Shown in pieces: positions 36,189 to 49,254 of a DNA stretch of 64,000 nucleotides. The notes beneath the pieces are model-generated. The model was not told the DNA's origin. It was given only the letters and a program-made list of their open reading frames with translations, and did no database searches. Each line of letters begins with the position of its first letter. Positions within the stretch are counted from its first letter, which is position 1. Source of the stretch: Curtobacterium pusillum (GTDB taxonomy: Bacteria > Actinomycetota > Actinomycetes > Actinomycetales > Microbacteriaceae); assembly GCA_002025645.1 (NCBI GenBank), contig CP018783.1, positions 2,852,001 to 2,916,000 of the forward strand. The letters run 5' to 3'. The position numbers and the translations under genes were made by a program.

Positions 36189-37232
36189 ATGACGGTCCGG
36201 ATCATCCACGTCGGTCTCGGAGGGTGGGGCGGCAACTGGGCCCGCACCGCGATCCCGGAGGTCACCGAAGTGGAGGTGGTCGGGATCGTCGACCCGGTCC
36301 CCGCGACGCTGGACGCCGTGCGCACGGACCTCGGCCTGCCGGAGTCCGCGGCGTTCGCGTCCCTCACCGAGGCGCTCGCCGGGGTCGAGGCCGATGCCGT
36401 CGTCATCACCGCCCCCGCCGTGACGCACGTGCCGCTCGCGCTCGAGGCGCTCGAGGCCGGCAAGCACGTGTTGGTCGAGAAGCCGTTCGCCAACACCACC
36501 GACGAGGCCGTCACCGCCGTGCGCCGTGCCGAGGAACTCGGGCTCGTGCTGCAGGTCAGCCAGAACTACCGCTGGTACCCGGCACCCCGCGTCGCGCAGG
36601 AGCTGCTGGCTGCGGGCACGCTCGGCGAGCTGTCGGCGATCAACATCGACTTCCGGCAGTGGGACAACGACCTCGCGTTCGAGGACCACCCGCACTACAG
36701 GTTCCCGCACGCCATGATCAACGACATGGCCATCCACCACTTCGACCTCATCCGGATGGTCACCGGACAAGAGGCCGTTCGCGTCTTCGCGAAGGCGTCC
36801 CACCCGTCGTACAGCAAGTACCAGGACGAGGCCGTCGCGTCGATGATCATCGAGCTCGAGGACGGACTCGTGGTCAGCTACCGCGGCAGCTGGCTCTCCC
36901 GCGGCCCCCGGACCGCCTGGGCCGGCGAGTGGAGCATCCAGGGCGAGGACGGCGAGCTGTGGTTCACGAGCCGCGACGGGTCGCCGAACGCCGTCGATGG
37001 TGACCGCGTCACGGTCCGCCGCACCCAGGACGACGAGGCCGAGACCGTCGAGCTGCCGACGATGCCGCACACCGACCGGCAGGGCGGGCTGCAGGCCTTC
37101 GCGCACTCGGTGTCGGGCGGTCCCGCGCCGGCGACGAGTGGCCGCGACAACCTGCGGAGCCTCGCGCTCATGGAGGCGGCGGGCCGCTCGGCGGCCTCCG
37201 GCCGTCCCGAGGACGTCGTCGTCCCGTCCTGA
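36189..37232 (+). CDS. Gfo/Idh/MocA-family oxidoreductase
   Basis: 347 residues. The N-terminal NAD(P)-binding fold begins IIHVGLGGWGGNWARTAIP, and the EKP motif (VLVEKPFANT, about residue 98) that carries the catalytic Lys is present; the C-terminal substrate domain has INDMAIHHFDLIRMVTG. Substrates of the family are sugars, inositols or their derivatives; which one is unknown. It lies alone, 58 bases after crtEb on the same strand. Confidence 0.87.
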   Translation: MTVRIIHVGLGGWGGNWARTAIPEVTEVEVVGIVDPVPATLDAVRTDLGLPESAAFASLTEALAGVEADAVVITAPAVTHVPLALEALEAGKHVLVEKPFANTTDEAVTAVRRAEELGLVLQVSQNYRWYPAPRVAQELLAAGTLGELSAINIDFRQWDNDLAFEDHPHYRFPHAMINDMAIHHFDLIRMVTGQEAVRVFAKASHPSYSKYQDEAVASMIIELEDGLVVSYRGSWLSRGPRTAWAGEWSIQGEDGELWFTSRDGSPNAVDGDRVTVRRTQDDEAETVELPTMPHTDRQGGLQAFAHSVSGGPAPATSGRDNLRSLALMEAAGRSAASGRPEDVVVPS

Positions 37233-37283
37233 CGCGCGGCGGGGCGGGCGGCCGCCTGCGCCGGGTCCGGCCGGCCGGCGATT

Positions 37284-37336
37284 CGCGAAAGCGACAGTCT
37301 GCCGCCGCCTTTCCGCGACACCCTGTCGCTCTCGCG
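37284..37336. repeat. CGCGAAAGCGACAG palindromic repeat (family D, copy 1)
   Basis: Arms 37284-37297 and 37323-37336 are inverted copies with one mismatch, around a CCGCCGCCTTTCCGCG centre. It belongs to a 400-base intergenic block (37233-37634) that is made almost entirely of repeats. Confidence 0.75.
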
Positions 37337-37380
37337 ACACGGACGACGGGCCGGACCGCGGCTCTGTCGCTTCAGCGGGA

Positions 37381-37424
37381 CGGACTGGAGGCGCGGTGCG
37401 GGCCCGACCCGTGCCTCCAGTCCG
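37381..37424. repeat. Family A palindromic repeat
   Basis: CGGACTGGAGGCGCGG and its near-inverse (one wobble) lie between the two copies of the family D repeat. Confidence 0.8.
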
Positions 37425-37447
37425 TCGCCGGGTCGCGTCCACCGCCC

Positions 37448-37500
37448 CGCGAAAGCGACGGTCCGCCGCCGCCTTTCCGCGGCACCCTGTCGCTTTCGCG
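37448..37500. repeat. CGCGAAAGCGAC palindromic repeat (family D, copy 2)
   Basis: Perfect arms 37448-37459 and 37489-37500 with the same centre as copy 1. A further half copy (CTGTCGCTTTCGCGGCACG) follows at 37528-37546. Confidence 0.75.
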
Positions 37501-37634
37501 ACACGGACCGCGGCGACCGGGCCAGATCTGTCGCTTTCGCGGCACGTCACCCGGCGCCGCCGGGCCCGTCCGCCGCGCGCGGGACACGCCCGGGGCTGGA
37601 CACGACCCCGGCCCGAGCGTGTACGAAATGGGGA

Positions 37635-38156
37635 ATGGCCAAGGACAGTCTCCCCGAGCTCGAACTCGCGAACGTCCGCACGCGAGAGGGCATCACGGAC
37701 ACCGTGACCGAGATCCGCCGTCGTGCGGACATCCCCGCGCGTACCCGTCTGGCGATCGCGAAGACCAAGCAGCGCTGGCACCGTGACCCCACGCCCCTCG
37801 TGGCGATGGGCATGACCGCCGCGGCCGGTGTCGCGGCGATCGTCGTCGGCATCGCGATCCGCAACAAGCCCGCGGGGCACCTCGCCGAGCCGCCGGTGAC
37901 CTCGGCGTTCACCGCGCTGCTGCCGTTCGGCGCACGCGGTGACGGGCCCTCCGCCAAGGAGCAGGCGCAGCCCGGCCGGAAGGGCCGGAAGGCGCGGGCG
38001 AAGGCCGCAGAGGAAGCACTCGAGCGCGACCCGGTGCACAAGGCACGGGTGAAGCAGCGCGTCGGCATCGCAGCCGTGCAGCGCCGCGCCGACAAGAACC
38101 GCAAGGCTGCGGTGAAGCGGTCGAAGCAGGCCGTGAAGGCCGCGGCGAAGGGCTGA
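37635..38156 (+). CDS. Hypothetical single-span membrane protein
   Basis: 173 residues. One membrane helix (about 56-76, VAMGMTAAAGVAAIVVGIAI) lies between an N-terminal charged region and a very basic, Lys/Ala-rich tail (residues 105-173) that could contact nucleic acid or acidic lipids. Four bases separate it from the YihY-type gene, so the two probably form an operon. No family name is certain. Confidence 0.75.
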   Translation: MAKDSLPELELANVRTREGITDTVTEIRRRADIPARTRLAIAKTKQRWHRDPTPLVAMGMTAAAGVAAIVVGIAIRNKPAGHLAEPPVTSAFTALLPFGARGDGPSAKEQAQPGRKGRKARAKAAEEALERDPVHKARVKQRVGIAAVQRRADKNRKAAVKRSKQAVKAAAKG

Positions 38157-38160
38157 GACG

Positions 38161-39192
38161 ATGGCATCCGACCACGGCAAGCCCGCCCCCGACGACTCCC
38201 GGAAGCCGGACAGCCCCGCCGACCTGACGAAGCCGACGGTCGTCTACACGCTGAAGAAGACCCTCCGCGAGTTCTCCAGTGACCAGTGCACCGACCTCGC
38301 CGCCAGCCTGACGTACTACTCCGTCCTTGCGCTCTTCCCCGGGCTGCTGGCCGTGGTGTCGATCCTCGGTCTCGTCGGCCAGGCGGACAACACGATCAAG
38401 ACCCTGCTCGACATCATCGGGAACATCGGCTCGCAAGACGTCGTCAAGCTGCTCGAGGGGCCGATCGAGGGGCTCGTCCGGTCGCCTGCCGCCCCCGTGA
38501 CGTTCATCGTCGGTGTCGTCGGTGCGGTGTGGTCGGCCTCCGGGTACGTCGGCGCCTTCGGCCGGGCGATGAACCGGATCTACAACGTCCGCGAGGGGCG
38601 CCCGATCTGGAAGCTCCGCCCGACGATGCTCGGCGTGACGCTCTTCACGGTGATCCTGCTCGTGCTCGGCCTGCTCGTGCTCGTGTCCGGCCCGCTCGCC
38701 CGCAGCTTCGGTGACGTGATCGGCCTCGGCGACGTCGCGGTCACCGTGCTGAGCATCGTGCAGTGGCCGATCCTGCTCGCCATCGCGATCATCGTCGTCG
38801 CCGTCCTGTACTACTGGGCGCCCAACGTGAAGCAGCCGACGTTCCGGTGGGTGAGCGGTGGTTCGATCCTGGCCATCCTGATCTTCGTCGTCGCCAGCGT
38901 CGGCTTCGGGTTCTACGTCGGGAACTTCTCGAACTACAACGCCACCTACGGTTCCCTCGGTGGAGTGATCGTCTTCCTGCTGTGGATCTGGATCACGAAC
39001 AACGCACTGCTGTTCGGCGCGGAGTTCGACGCCGAGCTCGAACGTGGGCGTCAGCTGCAGGCCGGGATCCGCGCCGAGGAGGACATCCAGCTCCCCGAAC
39101 GCGACACCCGGCAGATCGAGAAGCAGGACGAGAAGCGGGCGCAGGACGTCCTCGACGGCATCAAGATCCGCGAGGGCGCCGACCGCAGCTGA
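38161..39192 (+). CDS. YihY/virulence factor BrkB family membrane protein
   Basis: 343 residues with six membrane helices and the family block AASLTYYSVLALFPGLLAVV (about 44-63), then SASGYVGAFGRAMNRIYNV and, near the end, GGVIVFLLWIWITNNALLFGAE. Once called RNase BN, the family is now regarded as a membrane transporter or lipid-related protein of unclear role. The tail is charged and cytoplasmic. Confidence 0.9.
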   Translation: MASDHGKPAPDDSRKPDSPADLTKPTVVYTLKKTLREFSSDQCTDLAASLTYYSVLALFPGLLAVVSILGLVGQADNTIKTLLDIIGNIGSQDVVKLLEGPIEGLVRSPAAPVTFIVGVVGAVWSASGYVGAFGRAMNRIYNVREGRPIWKLRPTMLGVTLFTVILLVLGLLVLVSGPLARSFGDVIGLGDVAVTVLSIVQWPILLAIAIIVVAVLYYWAPNVKQPTFRWVSGGSILAILIFVVASVGFGFYVGNFSNYNATYGSLGGVIVFLLWIWITNNALLFGAEFDAELERGRQLQAGIRAEEDIQLPERDTRQIEKQDEKRAQDVLDGIKIREGADRS

Positions 39193-39229
39193 CGGCTGGT
39201 TCCCGGCCGGCGCCGCTACGGTTCGGCCC

Positions 39230-39712
39230 GTGCCGTCCTTCCTCGAGGGGCTCCCGTTCTGGTGGCTCGTCCTCGCGCTCTTCGCCGTGGTGTTCTGCCG
39301 TGCGCAGGCCACCTACTGGCTCGCGCGCGGTGCGGTCGCCGGGGCCTCACGGTCGCGGTGGGGCCGCTGGCTCGACTCGGCTGCCGTCCGCCGCGGGTCG
39401 GCGTTGCTCGACCGCTGGGGGCTGCCGGTCGTCACGGTGAGCTTCCTGACCGTGGGACTGCAGACGATCATGAACGCGGCCGCCGGGGTCGCCCGGGTGT
39501 CGTGGTGGCGGTACACGATCGCGATGGTGCCGGGGTGCGTGGCGTGGGCGTTCGTCTACGCGACGGTGGGCATCGCCCTGTTCTGGGCCGTCGTCGCCAC
39601 CATCGCGGGGTCGCCGTGGGGCGTGGTCGCGCTCGTCGCGTTGCTCCTCGCGGCCGGGACCGTCGTCTGGTCGGTGCGCCGGCGACGTCGTCCCACCTCG
39701 TCGTCGGTGTGA
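39230..39712 (+). CDS. DedA-like (VTT domain) membrane protein
   Basis: 160 residues from GTG 39230. Short DedA-type layout with the re-entrant block FLTVGLQTIMNAAAGVARVS followed by WWRYTIAMVPGCVAWAFVY (about 70-110) and a basic C-terminus. The Arg normally found in the FIPGxR motif is Gln here. DedA proteins act as lipid scramblases or undecaprenyl-phosphate carriers; this divergent member may differ. Confidence 0.75.
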   Translation: MPSFLEGLPFWWLVLALFAVVFCRAQATYWLARGAVAGASRSRWGRWLDSAAVRRGSALLDRWGLPVVTVSFLTVGLQTIMNAAAGVARVSWWRYTIAMVPGCVAWAFVYATVGIALFWAVVATIAGSPWGVVALVALLLAAGTVVWSVRRRRRPTSSSV

Positions 39713-39765
39713 CGGCCTGGAGGCACGGTGCAGCCCCGCCCCGCCGCCTCCGTAGGCTGGTGCGC

Positions 39766-40461
39766 ATGACCGACACCGCGCCTCCAGCCCGTCCCACCGC
39801 TCTCGTCACGGGCGCGACCCGTGGGATCGGCCGGGCCATCGCGCTCGACCTGGGACGCACGCACCACGTGCTCGTCGGCGGCCGCAGCGCGGACGCCGTC
39901 GCCGCCGTTGTCGCCGAGCTGCCGAGCGCGGCGCCGTTCGTGGGGGACCTCGGCGCGGGGGACCTGCCGGCGCTGCCGGACCGGCTCGACGTGCTCGTGC
40001 ACTCCGCGGGCGTCGAGCAGGGCACCACGGTCGCGGACACCCCGCGCGACGTGTGGGAGCAGGTCTTCGCCACGAACGTCTTCGCGGTCGCCGAACTCAC
40101 CCGGGTGGCGCTCCCCGCGCTCCGGGCAGCGCGGGGGATCGTCGTGCCGATCAACAGCGGCTCGGGGTTCCACTCCGGCCCCGGCGGTGGCGTGTACGCG
40201 GCGTCGAAGTTCGCGCTCCGTGCCTTCGCCGATGCCCTGCGCGAGGAGGAACGGGCGAACGGCGTGCGGGTGTCGAGCGTGCACCCCGGCCGGACGGACT
40301 CGGACATGCAGCGTGCCCTGACCGAGAAGCTCGGCGAGGACTACGACACCGACTACTACCTCGCACCCTCGGACGTGGCGGACGCCGTCCGGACCGTCGT
40401 CGACCTGCCCGAGCGGGGCACGATCGAGTCGTTGGCGATCCGGCCGACGCGGCGCCGCTGA
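39766..40461 (+). CDS. Short-chain dehydrogenase/reductase
   Basis: 231 residues. TGATRGIGRAIA binds NAD(P) near residue 15; VLVHSAGVEQG replaces the usual NNAG; Ser in INSGSGFHS and the YAASK pair (about 145) complete the active site. Substrate unknown. A degraded family A repeat (39718-39757) fills the region before the start. It converges with the ABC-F gene. Confidence 0.9.
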   Translation: MTDTAPPARPTALVTGATRGIGRAIALDLGRTHHVLVGGRSADAVAAVVAELPSAAPFVGDLGAGDLPALPDRLDVLVHSAGVEQGTTVADTPRDVWEQVFATNVFAVAELTRVALPALRAARGIVVPINSGSGFHSGPGGGVYAASKFALRAFADALREEERANGVRVSSVHPGRTDSDMQRALTEKLGEDYDTDYYLAPSDVADAVRTVVDLPERGTIESLAIRPTRRR

Positions 40462-40486
40462 CAGCGCGTCCCGCACCCGTCACCCC

Positions 40487-42064
40487 TCACCCGAGCTCGA
40501 GCCTCGCGGTGAGGTCGAGCCGTTCGAGGAACGCCTCGTCGTGGCTGACCACGACGAGGGCCCCGCGGTAGGCGCGGAGCGCGTCCACGAGCTGGTCGAC
40601 ACTCGTCAGGTCGAGGTCGTTCGTCGGCTCGTCGAGCACCAGGAGCTGCGGCGGGGGGTCCGCGAGCACCAGGCTCGCCAGCGCCACCCGGAACCGCTCC
40701 CCGCCGGACAGCGCTCCGGCCGGACGGTCGACCGTGTCCCCGCGCACCAGGAACCGCGCGAGGCGGTTGCGCACCTCGGCCGGCGGCACGTGGGGTGCGT
40801 CCCGCCGGACGTTGTCGAGCACGGTGGCGGTGTCGTCGAGCGTGTCCTTCCGCTGCGGCAGGTACGCGATCCGGTCGACGTGCGGGACGGCACGGGTGTC
40901 CGGCAGCGGGTGCTCCCGGGCGTCGGGCACACCGACCAGCTGTTCGAGCAACGTGGTCTTGCCGACGCCGTTGTCCCCGGAGACGGCGATCCGCTCTGGC
41001 CCCTGCACGATCGTCTCGCGGCCCCGGACCGTGATCGTCGCGATCTGCCGGGCGGCCGGGACGTCCGGGTCCGGCAGCGTCACGTGGATCGACTCGTCGG
41101 TGCGGAGCCGGAGTTGTGCCTCCCGCTTGGCGTCGAGCGCTGCGGCCTCGTCGTCGGCGTACCCGGTGCGGAGCCGCCCGGCGGTCTGCTCCCCACGCTT
41201 CCGCATCTCGTTCGCGAAGATCTTCGGCATGCCCTCTGCCGCCTTGACTCCGGAGCGAGCCCGGCGCGCGATCTTCGTCTCCGCCTCGATCCGCTGCCGC
41301 TTCTCGGTGCGGTGCCGCTGCTCGGCGACCCGGACCTCGCGTTCGACGGCGGCCTGCTGCACGGCGAGGTGCTCCTCGAAGGCGCTGAAGGTGCCGCCGA
41401 ACACCGTCATGCTCCCGGCCCGGAGCTCGCAGGTCTCGTCGACGTGCTCGAGGAGCTCCCGGTCGTGGCTGACGACGACGAGGGTGCCGTGCCAGTCGTC
41501 GACCATGTCGAGCAGCAGTCCGCGGGCGCGGCGGTCGAGGTTGTTCGTCGGCTCGTCGAGGAACGCGATCGGTCGACCCCGCAGGCGGATCCCGGCGACC
41601 GCGACGAGCACGGCCTGCCCGCCGGAGAGGGTGCTCGCCGGGCGCTCGAGATCTGCCGTGGTGCCGGACAAGCCGATGGAGTCGAGCGCCGCGGCTGCCC
41701 GCTCCTCGAGGTCCCACGCGTCACCGACCGCGTCGAAGTGCTCCGGCGAGGCGTCCCCGCTGAGGATCGCCCGCAGCGCGGTGAGCGTCGGTCGGATGCC
41801 GAGCAGGTCGGCGACCGCGGCGTCGTCACCCGTCTGGAGGCGTTGCGGCAGGTGGTCGACGGGACCCGACGTCGTGACGGTGCCCGACGTGGGGTGGAGC
41901 CGACCGGTGACCAGCCGGACGAGCGTGGACTTCCCGGCCCCGTTCCTCCCGACCAGGCCGGTGCGGCCACGGCCGAAGGCGGTGGTGAGGTGACTGAGCG
42001 CGACGGTGCCGTCGGGCCAGGTGAAACTGACGTCGTTCAGGACGACGGACGGACTGATGGGCAT
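40487..42064 (-). CDS. ABC-F family ATPase
   Basis: 525 residues with two ABC domains and no membrane part: Walker A GRNGAGKST (about 39) and GDNGVGKTT (about 367), signatures LSGGQ and LSGGE, and Walker B FLDEPTNNLD and VLDEPTNDLD. The linker between the domains (about 240-300) is highly charged and helical. ABC-F proteins act on the ribosome, either as translation factors or by expelling antibiotics. A folded leader RNA upstream and a GGGGAGG ribosome site that could pair with CTCC just before the ATG point to induced expression; the drug, if any, is unknown. Confidence 0.9.
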   Translation of the reverse strand: MPISPSVVLNDVSFTWPDGTVALSHLTTAFGRGRTGLVGRNGAGKSTLVRLVTGRLHPTSGTVTTSGPVDHLPQRLQTGDDAAVADLLGIRPTLTALRAILSGDASPEHFDAVGDAWDLEERAAAALDSIGLSGTTADLERPASTLSGGQAVLVAVAGIRLRGRPIAFLDEPTNNLDRRARGLLLDMVDDWHGTLVVVSHDRELLEHVDETCELRAGSMTVFGGTFSAFEEHLAVQQAAVEREVRVAEQRHRTEKRQRIEAETKIARRARSGVKAAEGMPKIFANEMRKRGEQTAGRLRTGYADDEAAALDAKREAQLRLRTDESIHVTLPDPDVPAARQIATITVRGRETIVQGPERIAVSGDNGVGKTTLLEQLVGVPDAREHPLPDTRAVPHVDRIAYLPQRKDTLDDTATVLDNVRRDAPHVPPAEVRNRLARFLVRGDTVDRPAGALSGGERFRVALASLVLADPPPQLLVLDEPTNDLDLTSVDQLVDALRAYRGALVVVSHDEAFLERLDLTARLELG

Positions 42065-42093
42065 GGAGATGCCTCCCCGGTTGTCGAAGCTGG

Positions 42094-42163
42094 GCGCTCG
42101 ACACCGGACCCACCGCCGAGGCGGTGGTGCGCCCGACGGGGCGCGTCATCACGGTGTCAGCGC
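42094..42163 (-). promoter_or_regulatory. Folded three-way-junction leader RNA of the ABC-F gene
   Basis: In the 5' region of the ABC-F gene a 12-bp outer stem (42094-42106 with 42152-42163, one bulged base) encloses two adjacent hairpins, 42110-42127 (CCACCGCC/GGCGGTGG) and 42129-42144 (GCGCCC/GGGCGC). The structure ends 30 bases before the start codon. It could be an attenuator or sensor; whether it is made as RNA is inferred. Confidence 0.5.
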
Positions 42164-42341
42164 GTGGGCTGAGCAGAACCGGTGATGGCCAGCAAGGCGT
42201 CTCTTCCGTCGGGGAACCCCCGTGTCCGCCATCCGTGCTGCCGGTCGGTCGTCCCGCCCCGGGAGCCCCGTGATGACGACGAGGTGGCACCACGCTACGC
42301 CCGCGTCCCGCGGACACGCAAGAGGTGACAGGCTGGGGGGC

Positions 42342-42764
42342 ATGCCGGAGAACCTGCTGCCGAACCCGACCGCGAACCCCGAGACACTGCTCCCCGCCGA
42401 GCCGGAGGTGACCGCCGCGCTCGCCGCCGACACCCCGGTCGCGAGCGTCGTGGTGTCGCACCCGTCGTCGAGCCTGGCGTGGGCGCTCCTCGCCGACGAG
42501 GCCTGGGCGCGCGGGGCCACCCTCGAGTCCTACGCGTACGCCCGGGTGGGGTACCACCGCGGCCTCGACGCGCTCCGCAAGGCGGGGTGGCGCGGGGCCG
42601 GGCCGGTGCCGTGGTCGCACGAGCCGAACCGTGGCGTGCTGCGGGCCCTGTTCGCCCTGCGCCGCGCGGCGTCGGCGATCGAGGAGCCGGGCGAGCCCGA
42701 GCGTCTGACGGAGCTCCTGGACGCGAGCGACCCCGCGGCGCTGCCGGCGCTGTCGGCGGAGTAG
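42342..42764 (+). CDS. DUF3151 family protein
   Basis: 140 residues from ATG 42342 (GGGGGGC just upstream). The conserved core HPSSSLAWALLADEAW, YAYARVGYHRGLDALRKAGW and PVPWSHEPNRG is typical of DUF3151, a small soluble helical family found across actinobacteria. Function unknown. It is divergent from the ABC-F gene. Confidence 0.9.
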   Translation: MPENLLPNPTANPETLLPAEPEVTAALAADTPVASVVVSHPSSSLAWALLADEAWARGATLESYAYARVGYHRGLDALRKAGWRGAGPVPWSHEPNRGVLRALFALRRAASAIEEPGEPERLTELLDASDPAALPALSAE

Positions 42765-42791
42765 GGACGCCGCCGGACCGCGCCCCCGAAC

Positions 42792-42827
42792 GAACATCGC
42801 GCCCCGGAACGACGGGGCGCGATGTTC
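42792..42827. terminator. Bidirectional hairpin between DUF3151 and lacZ
   Basis: A perfect 14-bp stem (42792-42805 with 42814-42827) and 8-base loop between two converging genes. Confidence 0.8.
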
Positions 42828-42861
42828 ATTGCGGGGCGCGAACGGGGCGCGCGGCCGCCGC

Positions 42862-46804
<3,943 letters not shown>

Positions 46805-46808
<4 letters not shown>

Positions 46809-47893
46809 GCGTCCGCCCCCTTCGTTCCGTTCTGCAGACCGGACCCGCCCTGGAGGCTCGGTGCGGCTTGGGTGGTGACCGTTCCGGCCGACGCGACGCG
46901 CGTCTGGAGCGCGGTGCGCGCCTCCAGGCCGTCCCGCTTCGCCCGCTTGCGGCGATCCCGTTCGTCCTTCGGCGGACGGTTCGTCAACGCGAGGAACGCG
47001 AACGACAGGATGAACGCGGCCAGCGCGATGATGACCGCCTGCGCACTCGCGACGCCGTACTCGTTGAACGCGAACGCGTTCGTGTAGGCGGCGTAGTTCG
47101 GCGTGTACTCGGTGTCGATCGCCGGGGCGACCGTGGACAGGATCTGCGGCTCCGCGAAGAGCTGCAGCGTGCCGATGATCGAGAACACCGTCGTGAGCAC
47201 GAGGGCCGGGGCGATGAGCGGGATCTGGATCCGCCAGGCGACCTGGAATGCGTTCGCGCCGTCGACCTTGGCGGCCTCGTAGACCTCGCCCGGGATCGAC
47301 TTCAGCTGCGCCACGATGATGAGCATGTTGTAGCCGGTGTAGGTCCACGTGACGATGTTCGCGATCGACCAGAGCACGCTGTTCGCGCCGAGGAAGTCCG
47401 GCTGGAGCCCGACGGACTGCAGCAGGGACACGATCGGCGAGAGCCCGGGCACGTAGAGGAACGACCAGAGGATCGTCGCGATGACGCCGGGGACGCCGTA
47501 CGGCATGAAGTAGATCGCCCGGAAGAACCCGGGCCAGCGGGCGCTCGCCGACTCGAGCAACAGCGCGAGGATCGTGCACGCGATGATCATCACGGGGACC
47601 TGCACGATGCCGAACAGCAGCATGCGGCCGATCGAGGCGACGAAGCCGGCGTCGTTCAACGCGGTGATGTAGTTGTCGAACCCGGCGAACCGGCCGGTGA
47701 CGCCGTCCTCGCCGAAGAGCCCCTGCCGGTCCACCGTGGTGAAGCTCTGGAACAGCGCGCTGACGATCGGGATGATGAACGTCAGCACGAAGAGGGCGAG
47801 GAAGGGTGCGAGCAGGATCCACGGGGCGCGCTTCTGGGCGACCGTGGCCTTCGTGCTCGTGCGGAAGCCGTTCTTCGGCTGCGTCGTGGTCAT
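46805..47893 (-). CDS. Sugar ABC transporter permease (MalF-type) with repeat-derived tail
   Basis: 362 residues. Six membrane helices and the EAA loop IPGEVYEAAKVDGANAFQ identify a sugar permease. After the last helix the usual short tail is replaced by about 45 residues (from RDGLEARTALQTR to the stop) that are encoded by GGAGGCGCGG repeat elements at 46848-46927, so the C-terminus seems to have grown by repeat insertion. Coupled by ATGA overlaps to the binding protein and the second permease. Confidence 0.9.
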
Positions 47894-49254
47894 CGTGCCG
47901 TCCTCACGCTGAGGCCCTTGTCCTTGAAGGACTGGACGATCTCCTTCTGGGCGAGCTCGACCGCGTCGGTGAGCTTCAGGCCGCTGGTGAGCTTGCGGCG
48001 GAACTGGTTCTGCAGGCTCGTGAAGGCCGACTGCGTGACCGGGGACCAGGACCAGTCGACGTTCTGCTCCTGGGCGGCGGGGACGAAGACGTCCTCGTTG
48101 TAGTTCTGCCCGGAGAACCACTTGCTCGGCTGCTCTCGCTGCGCCCCGATGTAGTCCTTCGCGGGGGACCAGCCGATGCCGCAGTGCTTGATCATCGCGT
48201 CGATGCCCTCCTTCGAGGTGGTCATCCAGGTGATGAACTCGAGCGCTTCCTTCGGGTGCTTCGAGTTGGCGAGCACCGCGGCCGTCGAGCCACCGATCGC
48301 GCTCGAGCCGAAGCCGGTGTCGCCCCACTTCTGCATCGGCGCGACCTTCCACTTGCCCTCGCCGCCCTGCACCGACTCGATGAGGGCGTCACCCCAGCTC
48401 GCACTGGTGACGGCCGCGATCTTGCCGCTCGCGGCCGAGGCGTACCAGCCGGGGGAGTACGCGCCGGCGCTCGTGTCGACGAGCTTGTCGTCGATGACGC
48501 CGTCGAAGAACTCCGCGACCATCAGGGTCTTGTCGTCGGTCATGTCGACGACCCACTCGTCACCGTCGACCTTGAACCAGCGCGCGCCGGCCTGCTGCGC
48601 GTACGCGGCGAAGGGCGAGGCGTCGGAGACCGGGAAGACCTCGAGGTAGTTCTGCGTACCCGTCTTCCGGACCTTCTCGGCGAGGTCGCGCCACTCGTCC
48701 CACGTCGTCGGGGGTTCGCCGCCGGCCTGCTCGAGCAGCGCGGTCTGGTAGTAGAAGCCCATGGGGCCGGTGTCCTGGGGGATGCCGTAGATCCCGTCGA
48801 CGAACGAGACCTGCGCCCAGGCGGCGTCGTCGTACTTCGCCTCGTAGTCCTTCGCGCCGTACCGGGCGAGGTCGACCAGACCGTTCGCGAGCATGAACTC
48901 GGGGATCTGCCGGAGCTCGACCTGCCCGATGTCCGGGCCACCGCCCGCCGCCAGCGCGGAGTACATCTTCTGGTAGCCGCCGCTGTTGCCGCCGGGGATC
49001 CAGTTCGCGTTCACCTGGATGTCCGGGCGCGTCTTGTTCCACACGTCGCAGACCTTCTGCAGGTCCTTCAGCCAGGCCCAGTAGGTGAGTTCGACCTTCT
49101 GGCCGCTCGCAGCGGCGGGCACGAGCGCGGCCTTGTTGACGTTCGTCGAGCCGGGCACCGCGCACCCGGCGAGGAGTCCGGCGGCGGCCGTGCCGAGGCC
49201 GAAGCCCAACAGCTGTCGTCGTGATATCGGGCGTCGGTTCGGTTGTGGCGTCAT
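47890..49254 (-). CDS. Sugar ABC transporter binding lipoprotein
   Basis: 454 residues. The signal peptide combines twin arginines (SRRQLLGFGLGTAAAG, residues 11-26) and a lipobox LLAGC31, so it may leave by Tat and be lipidated. The mature part is a type 1 extracellular solute-binding protein (LTYWAWLKDLQKVCDVW, GGGPDIGQVELRQIP, AIGGSTAAVLANSKHPKEA). First gene of the SBP-permease-permease-lacZ operon; no ATPase is encoded here, so a shared MsiK-like ATPase is likely used. Confidence 0.9.
   Translation of the reverse strand: MTPQPNRRPISRRQLLGFGLGTAAAGLLAGCAVPGSTNVNKAALVPAAASGQKVELTYWAWLKDLQKVCDVWNKTRPDIQVNANWIPGGNSGGYQKMYSALAAGGGPDIGQVELRQIPEFMLANGLVDLARYGAKDYEAKYDDAAWAQVSFVDGIYGIPQDTGPMGFYYQTALLEQAGGEPPTTWDEWRDLAEKVRKTGTQNYLEVFPVSDASPFAAYAQQAGARWFKVDGDEWVVDMTDDKTLMVAEFFDGVIDDKLVDTSAGAYSPGWYASAASGKIAAVTSASWGDALIESVQGGEGKWKVAPMQKWGDTGFGSSAIGGSTAAVLANSKHPKEALEFITWMTTSKEGIDAMIKHCGIGWSPAKDYIGAQREQPSKWFSGQNYNEDVFVPAAQEQNVDWSWSPVTQSAFTSLQNQFRRKLTSGLKLTDAVELAQKEIVQSFKDKGLSVRTAR

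Noticed and set aside
37284..37546. CRISPR array
   Set aside because: The repeats are palindromes of different families with irregular spacing, no unique spacers of equal size and no cas genes.
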